Assembly: GCA_934339365.1 (NCBI GenBank)
Contig: CAKRHW010000009.1
Location: forward strand, 1 to 64,000
From: an uncultured Lachnospiraceae bacterium
GTDB lineage: Bacteria > Bacillota > Clostridia > Lachnospirales > Lachnospiraceae
Reading direction: 5' to 3'
DNA length: 64,000 nucleotides
Made by a program: the position numbers and the translations under genes
Part shown: one piece after another, positions 1 to 9,502 of the stretch
Numbering within the stretch: position 1 is the first letter of the stretch
Layout of the letters: every line of letters starts with the position of its first letter
The notes under the pieces: model-generated
Databases searched by the model: none
Seen by the model: the letters and a program-made list of their open reading frames with translations, nothing else
What the model was told of the DNA's origin: nothing

Positions 1-110
1 TTATTAAACTTATCTGAAAATCTCTTTTGGAAATCTTCGGGATGGTTTAAATATTGTTCAGTTTTCAATGTTCTAAACTTGTTTGTTGCTGTCTCAGTGA
101 CAGCTTGTTA
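1..110 (-). other. probable leader of an rRNA operon running off the left edge
   Basis: This AT-rich stretch lies directly downstream of three tandem minus-strand promoters. Read on the minus strand it contains a TTGAAAACTGAACAA-type element (about positions 50-65) of the kind often found in leaders and spacers of Firmicute rRNA operons. No open reading frame of note is present. I infer a 16S rRNA leader; the rRNA gene itself would start beyond the window, so a tRNA operon cannot be excluded. Confidence 0.5.
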
Positions 111-139
111 ATTATATCACTTTCATTTTATCTTGTCAA
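111..139 (-). promoter_or_regulatory. SigA promoter, proximal of three in tandem
   Basis: On the minus strand TTGACA (134-139) and TATAAT (111-116) are separated by exactly 17 bp; both hexamers are perfect consensus. It reads leftward into the putative rRNA leader. Confidence 0.85.
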
Positions 140-198
140 GCACTTTTTTATTTTTTATTTTCTATTTTCTCAAGTGCTTTCAAGCAGAAAGCTTTGAT

Positions 199-227
199 AT
201 TATATCATTGTTGTCTGTTTTTGTCAA
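199..227 (-). promoter_or_regulatory. SigA promoter, middle of three in tandem
   Basis: Minus-strand TTGACA (222-227), 17 bp spacer, TATAAT (199-204), again a perfect consensus. The sequence just upstream of the -35 is nearly the same as that of the 111-139 promoter (GTGC before TTGACA and an A/T-rich UP-like tract), which suggests duplication. Confidence 0.85.
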
Positions 228-303
228 GCACTTTTTTATTTTTTTCTAAAATCGTCAGATTTGAAATAAATATTTTTCGTTCTTTTTATCAGCAACGTTG
301 TAT

Positions 304-332
304 ATTCTATCACTTTAATTCTCTCTTGTCAA
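304..332 (-). promoter_or_regulatory. SigA promoter, distal of three in tandem
   Basis: Minus-strand TTGACA (327-332), 17 bp spacer, TAGAAT (304-309). It sits downstream of tRNA-Ser, so it may add to transcription coming through from the tRNA promoter. Confidence 0.75.
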
Positions 333-392
333 GAACTTTTTTCATTTCTTTAAGAGAATTATTAAGGATTGGTGATATTCCAATTCCTTAAA

Positions 393-480
393 CGGAGAAA
401 GAGGGATTTGAACCCTCGCGCCGCGTGAACGACCTACACCCTTAGCAGGGGCGCCTCTTCAGCCTCTTGAGTATTTCTCC
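393..480 (-). tRNA. tRNA-Ser (anticodon GCU)
   Basis: On the minus strand a seven-base acceptor stem (GGAGAAA at 474-480, TTTCTCC at 394-400) encloses D, anticodon, long variable and T arms; the total length of 88 nt and the extra arm mark a class II tRNA. The anticodon loop is CTGCTAA, giving anticodon GCU. The discriminator is G at 393 and CCA is not encoded. It lies between its own promoter and the tandem rRNA-type promoters. Confidence 0.93.
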
Positions 481-530
481 AAACACTGAATTCGTTTGAT
501 TTATTCAGTTCTCACTTAACGTGCTTTAAA

Positions 531-559
531 AGTATACTAAATTGCTTTTTGTTTGTCAA
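531..559 (-). promoter_or_regulatory. SigA promoter of tRNA-Ser
   Basis: Minus-strand TTGACA (554-559), 17 bp spacer, TATACT (531-536). The predicted start lies about 45 bp before the tRNA-Ser 5' end. Confidence 0.8.
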
Positions 560-589
560 CACTTTTTTTATTTTTCTTCTAAATAATTT

Positions 590-654
590 TTGGATAAGAA
601 ATTTCCGAATTCTGTCAGGCTTATATCTGTGAATTCGAAACTTGTCTTATCCAA
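590..654 (-). repeat. long imperfect hairpin downstream of fumB
   Basis: The arms 590-612 and 631-654 can pair almost fully (TTGGATAAGA with TCTTATCCAA, then GAATTC with GAATTC) around an 18 nt loop. Neither strand has a good U-tract after the stem, so it is not a standard intrinsic terminator, but it is the only candidate 3' end structure for the fumarase operon. Confidence 0.5.
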
Positions 655-695
655 GGATTACTTTTCATCTATTTAATTTATATCTTTCTATTGTG

Positions 696-1244
696 TTATG
701 ATCTATACTCTACTACTGCTGTTTCGTACAAATTGTTTCCATCTTTATCAATAACAACTACGACCGGTAAATCTTCTACTTCAAGTTTTCTGATTGCTTC
801 TGTTCCAAGATCTTCATATGCTACAACTTCACTTTTTTTGATACATTTTGAAAGCAGAGCTCCTGCTCCACCTACTGCTGCAAAATATACGGCTTTGTTT
901 TTCTTTATGGCGTTAATTACAGCCTCTGATCTTTTTCCTTTTCCAATCATTCCTTTTAAACCTAAATCTAAAAACTTTGGTGTATATTTATCCATTCTGC
1001 TTGCTGTTGTAGGTCCTGCTGATCCTATTACCTTCCCTGGTCTGGCTGGAGATGGGCCTAAGTAATAAATAATATTTCCCTGAAGATTGATTGGAAGTTC
1101 TTTTCCCTGCTCTAATGTTTCATACATGCGTTTATGTGCTGCATCTCTTGCTGTATAAATTGTTCCTGTTAAATACACATAATCTCCTGACTTTAACTGG
1201 TCGATTTCTTCTTCCTTGATTGGTGTATGTATATGTCTATCCAT
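696..1244 (-). CDS. fumB: class I (Fe-S) fumarate hydratase, beta subunit
   Basis: 182 residues, the size of the beta (C-terminal domain) subunit of two-subunit iron-sulfur fumarases or L(+)-tartrate dehydratases. Family features seen are the LKSGDYVYLTGTIYTARDAAH start region, the GPSPARPGKVIGSAGPTTASRMD block near residues 63-85, and a KNKAVYFAAVGGAGALL stretch. Together with the alpha subunit it would interconvert fumarate and malate in the cytoplasm. The ATG follows a good AGAGGAG ribosome binding site, and the gene lies 41 bp after fumA, so the two form one transcript. The tartrate dehydratase alternative cannot be excluded by sequence. The symbol follows two-subunit naming, not E. coli FumB. 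Confidence 0.88.
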   Translation of the reverse strand: MDRHIHTPIKEEEIDQLKSGDYVYLTGTIYTARDAAHKRMYETLEQGKELPINLQGNIIYYLGPSPARPGKVIGSAGPTTASRMDKYTPKFLDLGLKGMIGKGKRSEAVINAIKKNKAVYFAAVGGAGALLSKCIKKSEVVAYEDLGTEAIRKLEVEDLPVVVVIDKDGNNLYETAVVEYRS

Positions 1245-1285
1245 CTTACTCCTCTTTTCTGCTTTACTTTTTTATTCTTTTTCTA

Positions 1286-2128
1286 TTATAGTACTCTGGT
1301 TATATGTCTGTTTACGTGACAACATATATTTACAGCTACCGGAAGTCCTGCAATATGTGTTGGATATGTTTCAATATTTACAGCAAAAGCGGTCTGTGTT
1401 CCACCAAGTCCTCCTGGTCCTATTCCTGATTTATTTATTTTTTCTAGTAATTCTTCTTCCATTGCCTCTACATATGGAATTTCTGAATGAACTCCTGCTG
1501 CTCTTGTTAAAGCATGTTTTGCCATTATGGCACATTTTTCAAATGTTCCTCCAATTCCCACGCCAATTACCATTGGTGGGCAGGCATTTGGTCCTGCATC
1601 TTTTACTGCCTGTAATATAGCATTTTTTACTCCTTCTATTCCATCTGCCGGCTTTAACATAAAAACTCTGCTCATATTTTCGCTCCCAAATCCTTTTGGA
1701 GCTAATGTAATGGTAACCTGATCTCCCGGTACAATCTGATAATGAATGACTGCAGGTGTATTGTCTTTTGTGTTTTCACGTTCTAATGGATCTTTTACTA
1801 CTGATTTTCTCAGATAATTTTCTACATAGCCCTGTCTTATGCCTTCATTGATGGCATCTTCTAAATTTCCGCCTGTAAGATGAACTTCTTGTCCAACTTC
1901 AATAAATATAACAGCCATTCCTGTATCCTGACAAATTGGAATCGTCTCTTCCTTTGCAATCACTAAATTCTCCTGTAACTGTTGTAATACTTTTTTCCCA
2001 ATTGGTGATTTTTCTTTTTGTTCTGCCTGATTTAAAGCTTCACACATGTCTTTTGACAAATGATGTGTTGCTTCAAAGCACATTTCTTTAATCTGCTTTG
2101 TAATTTCTTTTACATCCATTTCTCTCAT
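1286..2128 (-). CDS. fumA: class I (Fe-S) fumarate hydratase, alpha subunit
   Basis: 280 residues from the chosen ATG, matching the alpha subunit of two-subunit class I fumarases. CQDTGMA (Cys about 66), NACPPM (Cys about 183) and ICC near residue 269 are the likely ligands of the labile [4Fe-4S] cluster; the GPGGLGGTQTAF block is also typical. An upstream TTG at 2140 could extend the frame by four codons, but the ATG at 2128 gives the family's usual MRE...VKEIT start, so I chose it. It is the first gene of the fumarase pair; gyrA lies upstream with its own terminator between them. Confidence 0.88.
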   Translation of the reverse strand: MREMDVKEITKQIKEMCFEATHHLSKDMCEALNQAEQKEKSPIGKKVLQQLQENLVIAKEETIPICQDTGMAVIFIEVGQEVHLTGGNLEDAINEGIRQGYVENYLRKSVVKDPLERENTKDNTPAVIHYQIVPGDQVTITLAPKGFGSENMSRVFMLKPADGIEGVKNAILQAVKDAGPNACPPMVIGVGIGGTFEKCAIMAKHALTRAAGVHSEIPYVEAMEEELLEKINKSGIGPGGLGGTQTAFAVNIETYPTHIAGLPVAVNICCHVNRHITRVL

Positions 2129-2200
2129 TTTGTGTACCAAACCTTTCTTTTTTCGAATTTTATCATTCCTGTAATGCCAATTCTTTCATTTTAAGGAAAA

Positions 2201-2224
2201 CGGATAAGATTTTCATCTTATCCG
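2201..2224 (-). terminator. intrinsic terminator of gyrA
   Basis: A perfect 10 bp stem (CGGATAAGAT / ATCTTATCCG) with a 4 nt loop is followed on the minus strand by TTTTCC. It lies 34 bp past the gyrA stop, separating the gyrase genes from fumAB. Confidence 0.7.
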
Positions 2225-2257
2225 AAATTTCCTGTTTCCTCTTTTTTATCTGTACTT

Positions 2258-4792
2258 TTATTCTGTCTGTGTAGTTTCAGATTCTTCTGTTTGTTCTTTA
2301 TTTGCTTCTGCAATCTCTGTTTCTGTTCCATTATCATCCATCGATGACTTTGTTTCTCTTACTTTTGCAATCGTTGCTACTTTTATGTCGTTTTCTGTAT
2401 CTACATTCATTAATTTAACACCGACTGTGGAACGTCCAAAAATAGATACTTCACTGACCGGAATTCTGATAATAATCCCTTCATTTGTGATCATCATGAT
2501 TTCATGATCTTCGTTTACTGCTTTACATCCAACAATATTTCCTGTTTTATCATTTATTTTATAGCATCTGACACCTTTTCCACCACGTCTCTGACTTGAG
2601 AATTCCGATGTCATTGTTCTTTTTCCCATTCCGTTTTCAGATACAATTAATAATGCCTCACCCTGTGTATTTAACTGCATGGCAACTGCTTCATCGTTAT
2701 CTGCTAAATTAATTCCTCTTACTCCGATTGAATTTCTTCCTACTTTTCGGATATCGGTCTCTGGGAAACGAATACACTGTCCATATTTAGTAATAATAAA
2801 TACATCTCTTGTATTATCTGTTGTCTTTACTTCAATTAATTCATCGTCATCCCGCAGCTGAATTCCCTGCAGACCATTCTTACGGATGTTAGCGTATTCT
2901 GTAATTGGAGTACGTTTTACAATTCCCTTTTTTGTACACATAATCAGATATTTTTTCGGATTATATTCTTTGACTGCTATCGCCGCTGAAATTTTTTCAT
3001 CCGGCTGAAGTTGCAGCAAGTTGATAATCGCAGTTCCTCTTGCTGTTCTTCCTGCCTCTGGAATCTCATAACATTTTAACCGGTAGACACGTCCTTTATT
3101 TGTAAAGAACATAATATAGTGATGAGTCGTTGTCATGAAAAGTTCTGTAATGAAATCTTCATCTAACGTCTGCATTCCCTTGATTCCTTTTCCACCACGA
3201 TTTTGTGCTCGGAAATTATCTACTGTCATACGTTTGATATAACCTAGATTTGTCATGGTAATTACTGTATCTTCATCTGGAATTAAATCTTCCATGGAAA
3301 TATCATATTCATCATAACCAATCTTAGTTCTTCTGTCATCTCCAAACTTATCCCGGATTACAAGAATCTCGTCTTTGATAACGCCTAACAGTAACTTCTC
3401 ATCACCTAAAATTGATTTTAAATAATCAATTTGTTTCTCTAATTCTGCATATTCTTCTTCGATCTTTTCCCGCTCTAAACCGGTAAGCTGTCTCAGACGC
3501 ATGTCTACAATTGCCTGTGCCTGTGCATCAGAGAGTTTGAAACGGTCAATTAATCTTTGTTTTGCAACCGGTGTGTTTTCAGAACCTCTGATAATCTGAA
3601 TCACTTCATCAATATAATCTAATGCAATTAATAATCCTTCTAAGATATGAGCACGTTCTTCTGCTTTATTTAAATCGTACTGGCTGCGTCTTGTTACTAC
3701 ATCTTCCTGATGTTTTAAATAATAGCCTAACATTTCTAAAAGTGTCAAAACTTTTGGCTCATTATTTACTAATGCCAACATGATTACTCCAAAGGTATCC
3801 TGAAGCTGTGTATGTTTATATAACCGATTCAGGATTACGTTTGCATTTGCATCTCTTCGAAGTTCGATTACAATTCGCATTCCCTGCTTATCTGATTCAT
3901 CTCTTAATTCTGTGATTCCATCTATTTTTTTGTCTTTAACAAGTTCTGCAATTTTTTCAATTAATTTTGCCTTATTGACCATGTATGGAAGTTCTGTTAC
4001 TACGATTCTGGTTTTTCCATTGTCCATTGGCTCAATATTAGAAACAGCACGTACTTTAATCTTACCACGTCCGGTACGATATGCCTCTTCAATTCCGCGT
4101 TTTCCTAAAATTGTCGCTCCTGTTGGAAAATCAGGTCCTTTAATTAACTCTAATAACTCTTCTGTAGTTGTCTCTTTATCTTCGATTTTGTTATCAATAA
4201 TTTTAACAACACCATCGATTACCTCTCTCAAATTGTGTGGAGGAATGTTTGTTGCCATACCAACTGCGATTCCATTTGTTCCATTCACTAAAAGATTTGG
4301 AAATCTTGATGGCAATACGGTTGGTTCTTTTTCTGTCTCATCAAAGTTTGGTACAAAATCTACGGTATTTTTATTGATATCTACAAGCATCTGCATAGAG
4401 ATTTTGCTTAATCTTGCTTCTGTATAACGCATTGCAGCTGCGCCATCTCCATCGACAGACCCAAAATTACCATGTCCATCCACTAATGGATAACGGGTTG
4501 ACCAGTCCTGAGCCATATTTACAAGTGCTCCATAGATGGAACTGTCTCCATGTGGATGGTATTTACCCATTGTATCACCGACAATACGTGCACATTTACG
4601 GTGTGGCTTGTCTGGTCCATTGTTCAGCTCTATCATTGAATATAATACTCTTCGCTGCACTGGTTTTAATCCATCTCTTACGTCTGGAAGGGCACGAGCC
4701 GCTATTACACTCATGGCATAATCTATGTAAGATTTTTCCATGGTCTGCTTTAAATCAACTTCGTGTACCTTATCAAAGATTTTATCATCCAT
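2258..4792 (-). CDS. gyrA: DNA gyrase subunit A
   Basis: 844 residues from the chosen start, normal for GyrA. It is the breakage-reunion subunit of gyrase, acting with GyrB to introduce negative supercoils. The catalytic tyrosine lies in AAAMRYTEARL; the quinolone-resistance region reads GDSSIYGALVNMAQ, with Ser at the position equivalent to E. coli Ser83 and Gly at that of Asp87. The C-terminal pinwheel repeats carry the GyrA box QRRGGKG. The frame is open to a GTG at 4858, but the ATG at 4792 follows GAGG at proper spacing and gives the family's usual start MDDKIFDKVHEVD. The C-terminal tail is acidic. It lies 111 bp after gyrB. Confidence 0.97.
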   Translation of the reverse strand: MDDKIFDKVHEVDLKQTMEKSYIDYAMSVIAARALPDVRDGLKPVQRRVLYSMIELNNGPDKPHRKCARIVGDTMGKYHPHGDSSIYGALVNMAQDWSTRYPLVDGHGNFGSVDGDGAAAMRYTEARLSKISMQMLVDINKNTVDFVPNFDETEKEPTVLPSRFPNLLVNGTNGIAVGMATNIPPHNLREVIDGVVKIIDNKIEDKETTTEELLELIKGPDFPTGATILGKRGIEEAYRTGRGKIKVRAVSNIEPMDNGKTRIVVTELPYMVNKAKLIEKIAELVKDKKIDGITELRDESDKQGMRIVIELRRDANANVILNRLYKHTQLQDTFGVIMLALVNNEPKVLTLLEMLGYYLKHQEDVVTRRSQYDLNKAEERAHILEGLLIALDYIDEVIQIIRGSENTPVAKQRLIDRFKLSDAQAQAIVDMRLRQLTGLEREKIEEEYAELEKQIDYLKSILGDEKLLLGVIKDEILVIRDKFGDDRRTKIGYDEYDISMEDLIPDEDTVITMTNLGYIKRMTVDNFRAQNRGGKGIKGMQTLDEDFITELFMTTTHHYIMFFTNKGRVYRLKCYEIPEAGRTARGTAIINLLQLQPDEKISAAIAVKEYNPKKYLIMCTKKGIVKRTPITEYANIRKNGLQGIQLRDDDELIEVKTTDNTRDVFIITKYGQCIRFPETDIRKVGRNSIGVRGINLADNDEAVAMQLNTQGEALLIVSENGMGKRTMTSEFSSQRRGGKGVRCYKINDKTGNIVGCKAVNEDHEIMMITNEGIIIRIPVSEVSIFGRSTVGVKLMNVDTENDIKVATIAKVRETKSSMDDNGTETEIAEANKEQTEESETTQTE

Positions 4793-4903
4793 TCTCTGCC
4801 TCATTTCTGCGCTGCTTCTCTTTTGCACTTTTTCTGTGTTATGACGCAGCGCCGCCACTTACTTTCTAGTGCATATTTTTATTTCAATTATTCTGGCCTT
4901 TGA

Positions 4904-6835
4904 TTAAATGTCTAAATTTCTGACATATTTTGCATTTGCCTCTATAAATTCTCTTCTTGGTTCTACCTGATCTCCCATTAATGTTGTAAATGTTAAATCA
5001 ATTTCGCTTGACGTATCTTCGTCAATTGTAACCTTCAGTAAAATTCGTTTTTCAGGATCCATGGTTGTATCCCATAACTGTTCTGCATCCATTTCTCCTA
5101 ATCCTTTATAACGCTGAATCTTATTCTGACCATCTCTTCCAATCTGTTCTAAGATATCATTTAACTCTTCATCGCTATATGCATAATAATTCTGTTTATT
5201 TTTTGTAATCTGATAAAGAGGTGGCTGTGCTAAATAAACATATCCCTGTTTGATTAATTCTGGCATGAAACGATAGAAAAATGTCAGCAATAATGTTGCA
5301 ATATGGGCACCATCCACATCGGCATCTGTCATAATAATAATTTTATGATATCTTAATTTGGATATATCAAAATCTTCATGAATTCCGGTTCCAAATGCCG
5401 TAATCATAGCTTTAATTTCTGCATTTCCAAGAATACGGTCAATTCTTGCCTTTTCTACATTCAGGATTTTACCTCTTAATGGCAGAATTGCCTGTGTTGC
5501 TCTTGATCTTGCTGTTTTAGCTGATCCACCTGCGGAATCTCCCTCTACGATATAAATCTCACAGTTTTCCGGATTCTTATCCGAACAGTCAGCAAGCTTT
5601 CCTGGAAGGCTATTTCCCTCTAATGCAGTTTTTCTTCTCGTTAAATCTCTGGCTTTTCGTGCTGCATCTCTTGCTCTTTGGGCAAGAATTGATTTCTCGC
5701 AGATTACCTTTGCAACACTTGGATTTTGTTCTAAGAAATATGTAAGCTGCTCACTTACTACATTTTCAACAGCTCCTCTAGCTTCGCTATTTCCTAATTT
5801 TTGCTTTGTCTGGCCTTCAAATTGCGGCTCTTCAATCTTGATACTGATAATTGTTGTAATTCCTTCCCGGATGTCTTCACCTGACAGATTCGGCTCGCTG
5901 TCTTTTAATAATTTATTGCTTCTTGCATAATCATTAAAAGTCTTTGTCAAAGCACGTTTAAATCCCTCTAAATGCGTTCCACCTTCCGGAGTAATAATGT
6001 TATTTACGAAACTTAAACTATTATCTGTATAAGAATCATTATGCTGAAATGCAACTTCCACATAAACATTATTTACGGTTCCTTCGCAATAAATCACATC
6101 ATTGTACAATGGCGTTTTTCCTTTGTTGAGATATGTTACGAACTCCTTAATTCCACCTTCATAATGGAATTTTTCTTCTTTTATCTCTTCGCCACGTACA
6201 TCTCTTAAGATAATTTTCAGATTCTTAGTTAGAAATGCTGTCTCTCTTAATCTGGTTTTTAACACATCATAATCATAAACAGTTTCTTCAAATATCGTTG
6301 GATCCGGTAAAAATGTTACCTGTGTTCCGGTATCATTTAAATCACATTCACCGATTACTTTTAATTTTTCTAAAACATGTCCTCTTTCATATCGCTGAAA
6401 ATGGATTTTTCCTTCTCTTTTTACTTTTACTTCCAGCCAGGTAGACAATGCGTTTACAACAGAAGCACCTACTCCATGTAACCCTCCGGAAACCTTGTAG
6501 CCTCCGCCACCAAATTTACCGCCGGCATGCAAAATTGTAAATACAACTTCTACTGCACTGATTCCTGCTTTATCATTAATTCCAACCGGAATTCCTCGTC
6601 CATCATCCTTTACTGTAATTGAATTATCTTTGTTAATCTGGACATCAATCGTTGAACAAAAGCCTGCTAAAGCTTCATCCACTGCATTATCTACAATCTC
6701 ATATACTAAATGATGCAATCCTTTTGAAGATGTACTTCCAATATACATTCCCGGTCTTTTTCTTACTGCTTCAAGACCCTCTAGAATCTGTATCTGATTG
6801 GCATCATATCCCTGATTATTATTTGTAGTACTCAT
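4904..6835 (-). CDS. gyrB: DNA gyrase subunit B
   Basis: 643 residues, the usual length for Gram-positive GyrB. The GHKL ATPase region carries VDNAVDEALAG and the glycine-rich VSGGLHGVGASVVNALS; the TOPRIM domain has EGDSAGGSAK and the acidic DADVDGAHI; the C-terminus has QRYKGLGEMDA. It supplies the ATPase of gyrase. The start ATG follows AAAGGAG. It is downstream of recF by 35 bp in the dnaA-dnaN-yaaA-recF-gyrB-gyrA arrangement common to Firmicutes. Confidence 0.98.
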   Translation of the reverse strand: MSTTNNNQGYDANQIQILEGLEAVRKRPGMYIGSTSSKGLHHLVYEIVDNAVDEALAGFCSTIDVQINKDNSITVKDDGRGIPVGINDKAGISAVEVVFTILHAGGKFGGGGYKVSGGLHGVGASVVNALSTWLEVKVKREGKIHFQRYERGHVLEKLKVIGECDLNDTGTQVTFLPDPTIFEETVYDYDVLKTRLRETAFLTKNLKIILRDVRGEEIKEEKFHYEGGIKEFVTYLNKGKTPLYNDVIYCEGTVNNVYVEVAFQHNDSYTDNSLSFVNNIITPEGGTHLEGFKRALTKTFNDYARSNKLLKDSEPNLSGEDIREGITTIISIKIEEPQFEGQTKQKLGNSEARGAVENVVSEQLTYFLEQNPSVAKVICEKSILAQRARDAARKARDLTRRKTALEGNSLPGKLADCSDKNPENCEIYIVEGDSAGGSAKTARSRATQAILPLRGKILNVEKARIDRILGNAEIKAMITAFGTGIHEDFDISKLRYHKIIIMTDADVDGAHIATLLLTFFYRFMPELIKQGYVYLAQPPLYQITKNKQNYYAYSDEELNDILEQIGRDGQNKIQRYKGLGEMDAEQLWDTTMDPEKRILLKVTIDEDTSSEIDLTFTTLMGDQVEPRREFIEANAKYVRNLDI

Positions 6836-6870
6836 TTGTTGTACTCCTTTCCTGCACCGAAGTCACCTGT

Positions 6871-7959
6871 TTATGCTTCTACGCGAATCACACTTCCCTC
6901 TACAACTCTGTAAACTTCGTTAATATTAAATCTATTCTGAATAAATTCATCTAATCCCGTACATGTAATAAATGTTTGTACATTTTTCAAACTATTTAAC
7001 AGCTGATGCTGCCTGTTACTATCTAGTTCTGATAGCACATCATCTAACAAAAGAATCGGTGTATCATGAATTAACTGTTCTACAATCTGAATCTCTGATA
7101 ATTTTAAAGATAATGCAGCTGTCCGTTGCTGTCCCTGACTTCCATATTTTCTCAGATCCATGTTCTGAGAAGAAAACATCAGATCATCTCGATGTGGACC
7201 TGTCGATGTTGTTCTGAATCGTATGTCTTTTTTTCTATTTGATACAATTTGTTCATACAATTCTTCTTTTTTACAACTTTTTTCATACTCTATCATGATT
7301 TGTTCCTTGCCATTGGTCAAATCATGATGAATCGACTGCATAATCTGATTCAGTTGCTCGATAAATATTTCTCTTCTGTCTATGATTTCTTTGCCATATT
7401 TAGCAAGTTGCAGATCCCAGATATCTAATAATTCATGATTACTCTGATTCAAATCCATCTCTTTTAATAATTTGTTGCGCTGCATCAGACATTTATTGTA
7501 ATTTACCAGATTACTGACATAAATCTTATCTAACTGGCACAGCTCCATGTCTAAAAAACGCCTTCTGACAGCCGGACTTCCCTTGACAATCTCTAAATCT
7601 TCCGGCGAAAAAAACACAACATTGACAATGCCAAAGAGTTCACTGGCCCGCTTAATCGGAATTCCATTAATTGCAATCCCCTTTGAGCGGTTTTTTTTGA
7701 TATGCATATCGATTCGAAATGGAACTTCACGTTTTTTTACAATCATTTTAATATGGGCTTCTTCTTTTCCAAACTGTATGATTTCTCTGTCTTTGCTGCT
7801 TCGATGACTCTTTGTTGTACTGCATAGATAAATTGCTTCTAACAAATTAGTCTTTCCCTGCGCATTATCGCCATACAAAATATTCGTATCCTGCGAAAAT
7901 TCCATAGAAAGTTCCCCGTAATTTCTAAAATTACTCAATTCTATCTTTTCGATAATCAT
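6871..7959 (-). CDS. recF: DNA replication and repair protein RecF
   Basis: 362 residues, normal RecF length. It is an SMC-like ATPase that helps load RecA at gaps. Walker A is GDNAQGKTNLLEAI near residue 30, the ABC signature is SQGQQRTAALSLKL near 275, and Walker B is ILLLDDVLSELD near 300. The ATG begins just 2 bp after the yaaA stop and lacks a strong ribosome binding site, so translational coupling is likely. Confidence 0.96.
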   Translation of the reverse strand: MIIEKIELSNFRNYGELSMEFSQDTNILYGDNAQGKTNLLEAIYLCSTTKSHRSSKDREIIQFGKEEAHIKMIVKKREVPFRIDMHIKKNRSKGIAINGIPIKRASELFGIVNVVFFSPEDLEIVKGSPAVRRRFLDMELCQLDKIYVSNLVNYNKCLMQRNKLLKEMDLNQSNHELLDIWDLQLAKYGKEIIDRREIFIEQLNQIMQSIHHDLTNGKEQIMIEYEKSCKKEELYEQIVSNRKKDIRFRTTSTGPHRDDLMFSSQNMDLRKYGSQGQQRTAALSLKLSEIQIVEQLIHDTPILLLDDVLSELDSNRQHQLLNSLKNVQTFITCTGLDEFIQNRFNINEVYRVVEGSVIRVEA

Positions 7960-7961
7960 AA

Positions 7962-8174
7962 CTATTTCACAATCTTTATTTGATTTTCTTGAAAAGTTAC
8001 AATATCACCTTCATATAATTTTTTACCTCGCTGATATTCTACTTTTCCATTTACCTTCACCTGTCCATCCTGAATGACAAACTTCGCTTCTACACCAGAT
8101 TCAACAAAACCCACTGCTTTCAATGCCTGTCCAAGCTTAATAAATTCATCTCTTAACTTTACTTCTTCTACCAT
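7962..8174 (-). CDS. yaaA: S4-domain RNA-binding protein YaaA/RlbA
   Basis: 70 residues forming a single S4 domain (KLGQALKAVGFVESGVEAK followed by GQVKVNGKVEYQRGKKLYEGD). It is the small S4-like protein always found between dnaN and recF in Firmicutes; RNA binding is expected and its exact role is unsettled. An ATG three codons upstream touches the GGAG ribosome binding site, so the ATG at 8174, 9 bp from it, is preferred. Confidence 0.9.
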   Translation of the reverse strand: MVEEVKLRDEFIKLGQALKAVGFVESGVEAKFVIQDGQVKVNGKVEYQRGKKLYEGDIVTFQENQIKIVK

Positions 8175-8239
8175 TGCATTCATCTCCTTTATATTTTCGT
8201 CTCATTTTGTACGAAATCTTCTCGTTATGCTGACTGCAA

Positions 8240-9352
8240 TTAATTATTTGTGATATTAAAACTGACCGGCAATACAAGATATGTGTATCTTCCTTCGTCA
8301 TCTCTGATAAAACATGGTGCCTTAGGATTTACTAAATAAATCTTTACGACTTCATCATCAATTACTCTTAAAGCATCGATTAAGAATTTAGGATTGAATC
8401 CAATCATAATGTCTTTTCCCTCTTTCTTAATATCGATCTCTTCATTCATGGTACCAATAAAAGACGTCATTTTTAATTCCATATGCTCATCTGTGATATT
8501 AATAATAATTGGTTTTACATTTCCCTCTTTGATTAATAAAGTAGAACGATCAATACAATCTAATAATTCCTGACGGTTAATTTCAATCTTAGTCTCATAA
8601 TCACTAGAAAGCATCTGGTTAATCTTAAAATATTCTCCTTCAATCAAACGGGAAACAACAACTGTCTGATCAAATTCAAATACAATATGGTTCGATGTAA
8701 AGAAAATCTTTACATCATCTTCTGTTCCTCCTGTCAGAATCTTACTAACTTCATTCAATGTTTTACCAGGTACAACAACTTTTACAGCTTCAAATTCTTT
8801 TTTCAGATCAATGGTACGAATTGCAATTCGATGTCCATCAAGTGCAACAACTTTTAATTCATTTTCCGCTACTTCAAATAACTCTCCTGTCATTAATTTA
8901 TTAGAATCATTATCTGCTACCGAAAATAGTGTCTGTCTGATCACTTCTTTTAATGTGAATTGAGATAAAACAATATATTTTTCTTTTTCAATGTAAGGCA
9001 GGTAAGAAAAATCATCTCCGGATTTACCAAGAATAGAAAATTTAGCTTTCTCGCAGGTAATTGTCATCTTTAAATCTTCATCAACAGTAATCGTAACATC
9101 ATTATCAGGTAATTTACGAATAATATCAGAAAATACCTTAGCATCAATTGCAATAATTCCTTTTTCTATAATTTGTCCCTCAATCTTAGTCTCAATGCCA
9201 AGTTCCATATCATTAGCTGTAAATTTAATATCATTCGTACTGGCATCGATTAAAATACATTCTAATATAGACATTGTTGTTTTAGAAGGAACAGCTTTTA
9301 AAACAATATTAACTCCCTGAAGTAAATCTGATTTCTTACAAAGTAGTTTCAT
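8240..9352 (-). CDS. dnaN: DNA polymerase III sliding clamp (beta subunit)
   Basis: 370 residues, the length of a three-domain beta clamp. The N-terminal MKLLCKKSDLLQGVNIV, the central VALDGHRIAIRTI and the C-terminal TYLVLPV are family hallmarks. It tethers DNA polymerase to the template. The ATG follows GAAAGGAG. It is separated from dnaA by 332 bp containing origin-type DnaA boxes. Confidence 0.97.
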   Translation of the reverse strand: MKLLCKKSDLLQGVNIVLKAVPSKTTMSILECILIDASTNDIKFTANDMELGIETKIEGQIIEKGIIAIDAKVFSDIIRKLPDNDVTITVDEDLKMTITCEKAKFSILGKSGDDFSYLPYIEKEKYIVLSQFTLKEVIRQTLFSVADNDSNKLMTGELFEVAENELKVVALDGHRIAIRTIDLKKEFEAVKVVVPGKTLNEVSKILTGGTEDDVKIFFTSNHIVFEFDQTVVVSRLIEGEYFKINQMLSSDYETKIEINRQELLDCIDRSTLLIKEGNVKPIIINITDEHMELKMTSFIGTMNEEIDIKKEGKDIMIGFNPKFLIDALRVIDDEVVKIYLVNPKAPCFIRDDEGRYTYLVLPVSFNITNN

Positions 9353-9502
9353 GTTGGGTATAACTCCTTTCGTGGTTGAAATTCAAAAATCCATGTATAA
9401 ATATATATAACTAATATAGTAGCAATAGTAGTAGGCAGTGGGGATTTGGTTAAAAGTCGTTCTAAGGCTGATAAAATCTAGCTTTAAGAGCTTCGATAAC
9501 TC

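Noticed and set aside
194..391. 65-codon plus-strand ORF at the left edge
   Set aside because: It covers strong minus-strand promoters, is a Phe/Leu-rich product of A/T-rich DNA and has no ribosome binding site.
590..654. Hairpin after fumB as an intrinsic terminator
   Set aside because: The stem is long but no U-tract follows on either strand, so I list it only as an inverted repeat.
691..1065. Plus-strand ORF opposite fumB
   Set aside because: It lies entirely antisense to a well-supported gene and shows no ribosome binding site or family features.
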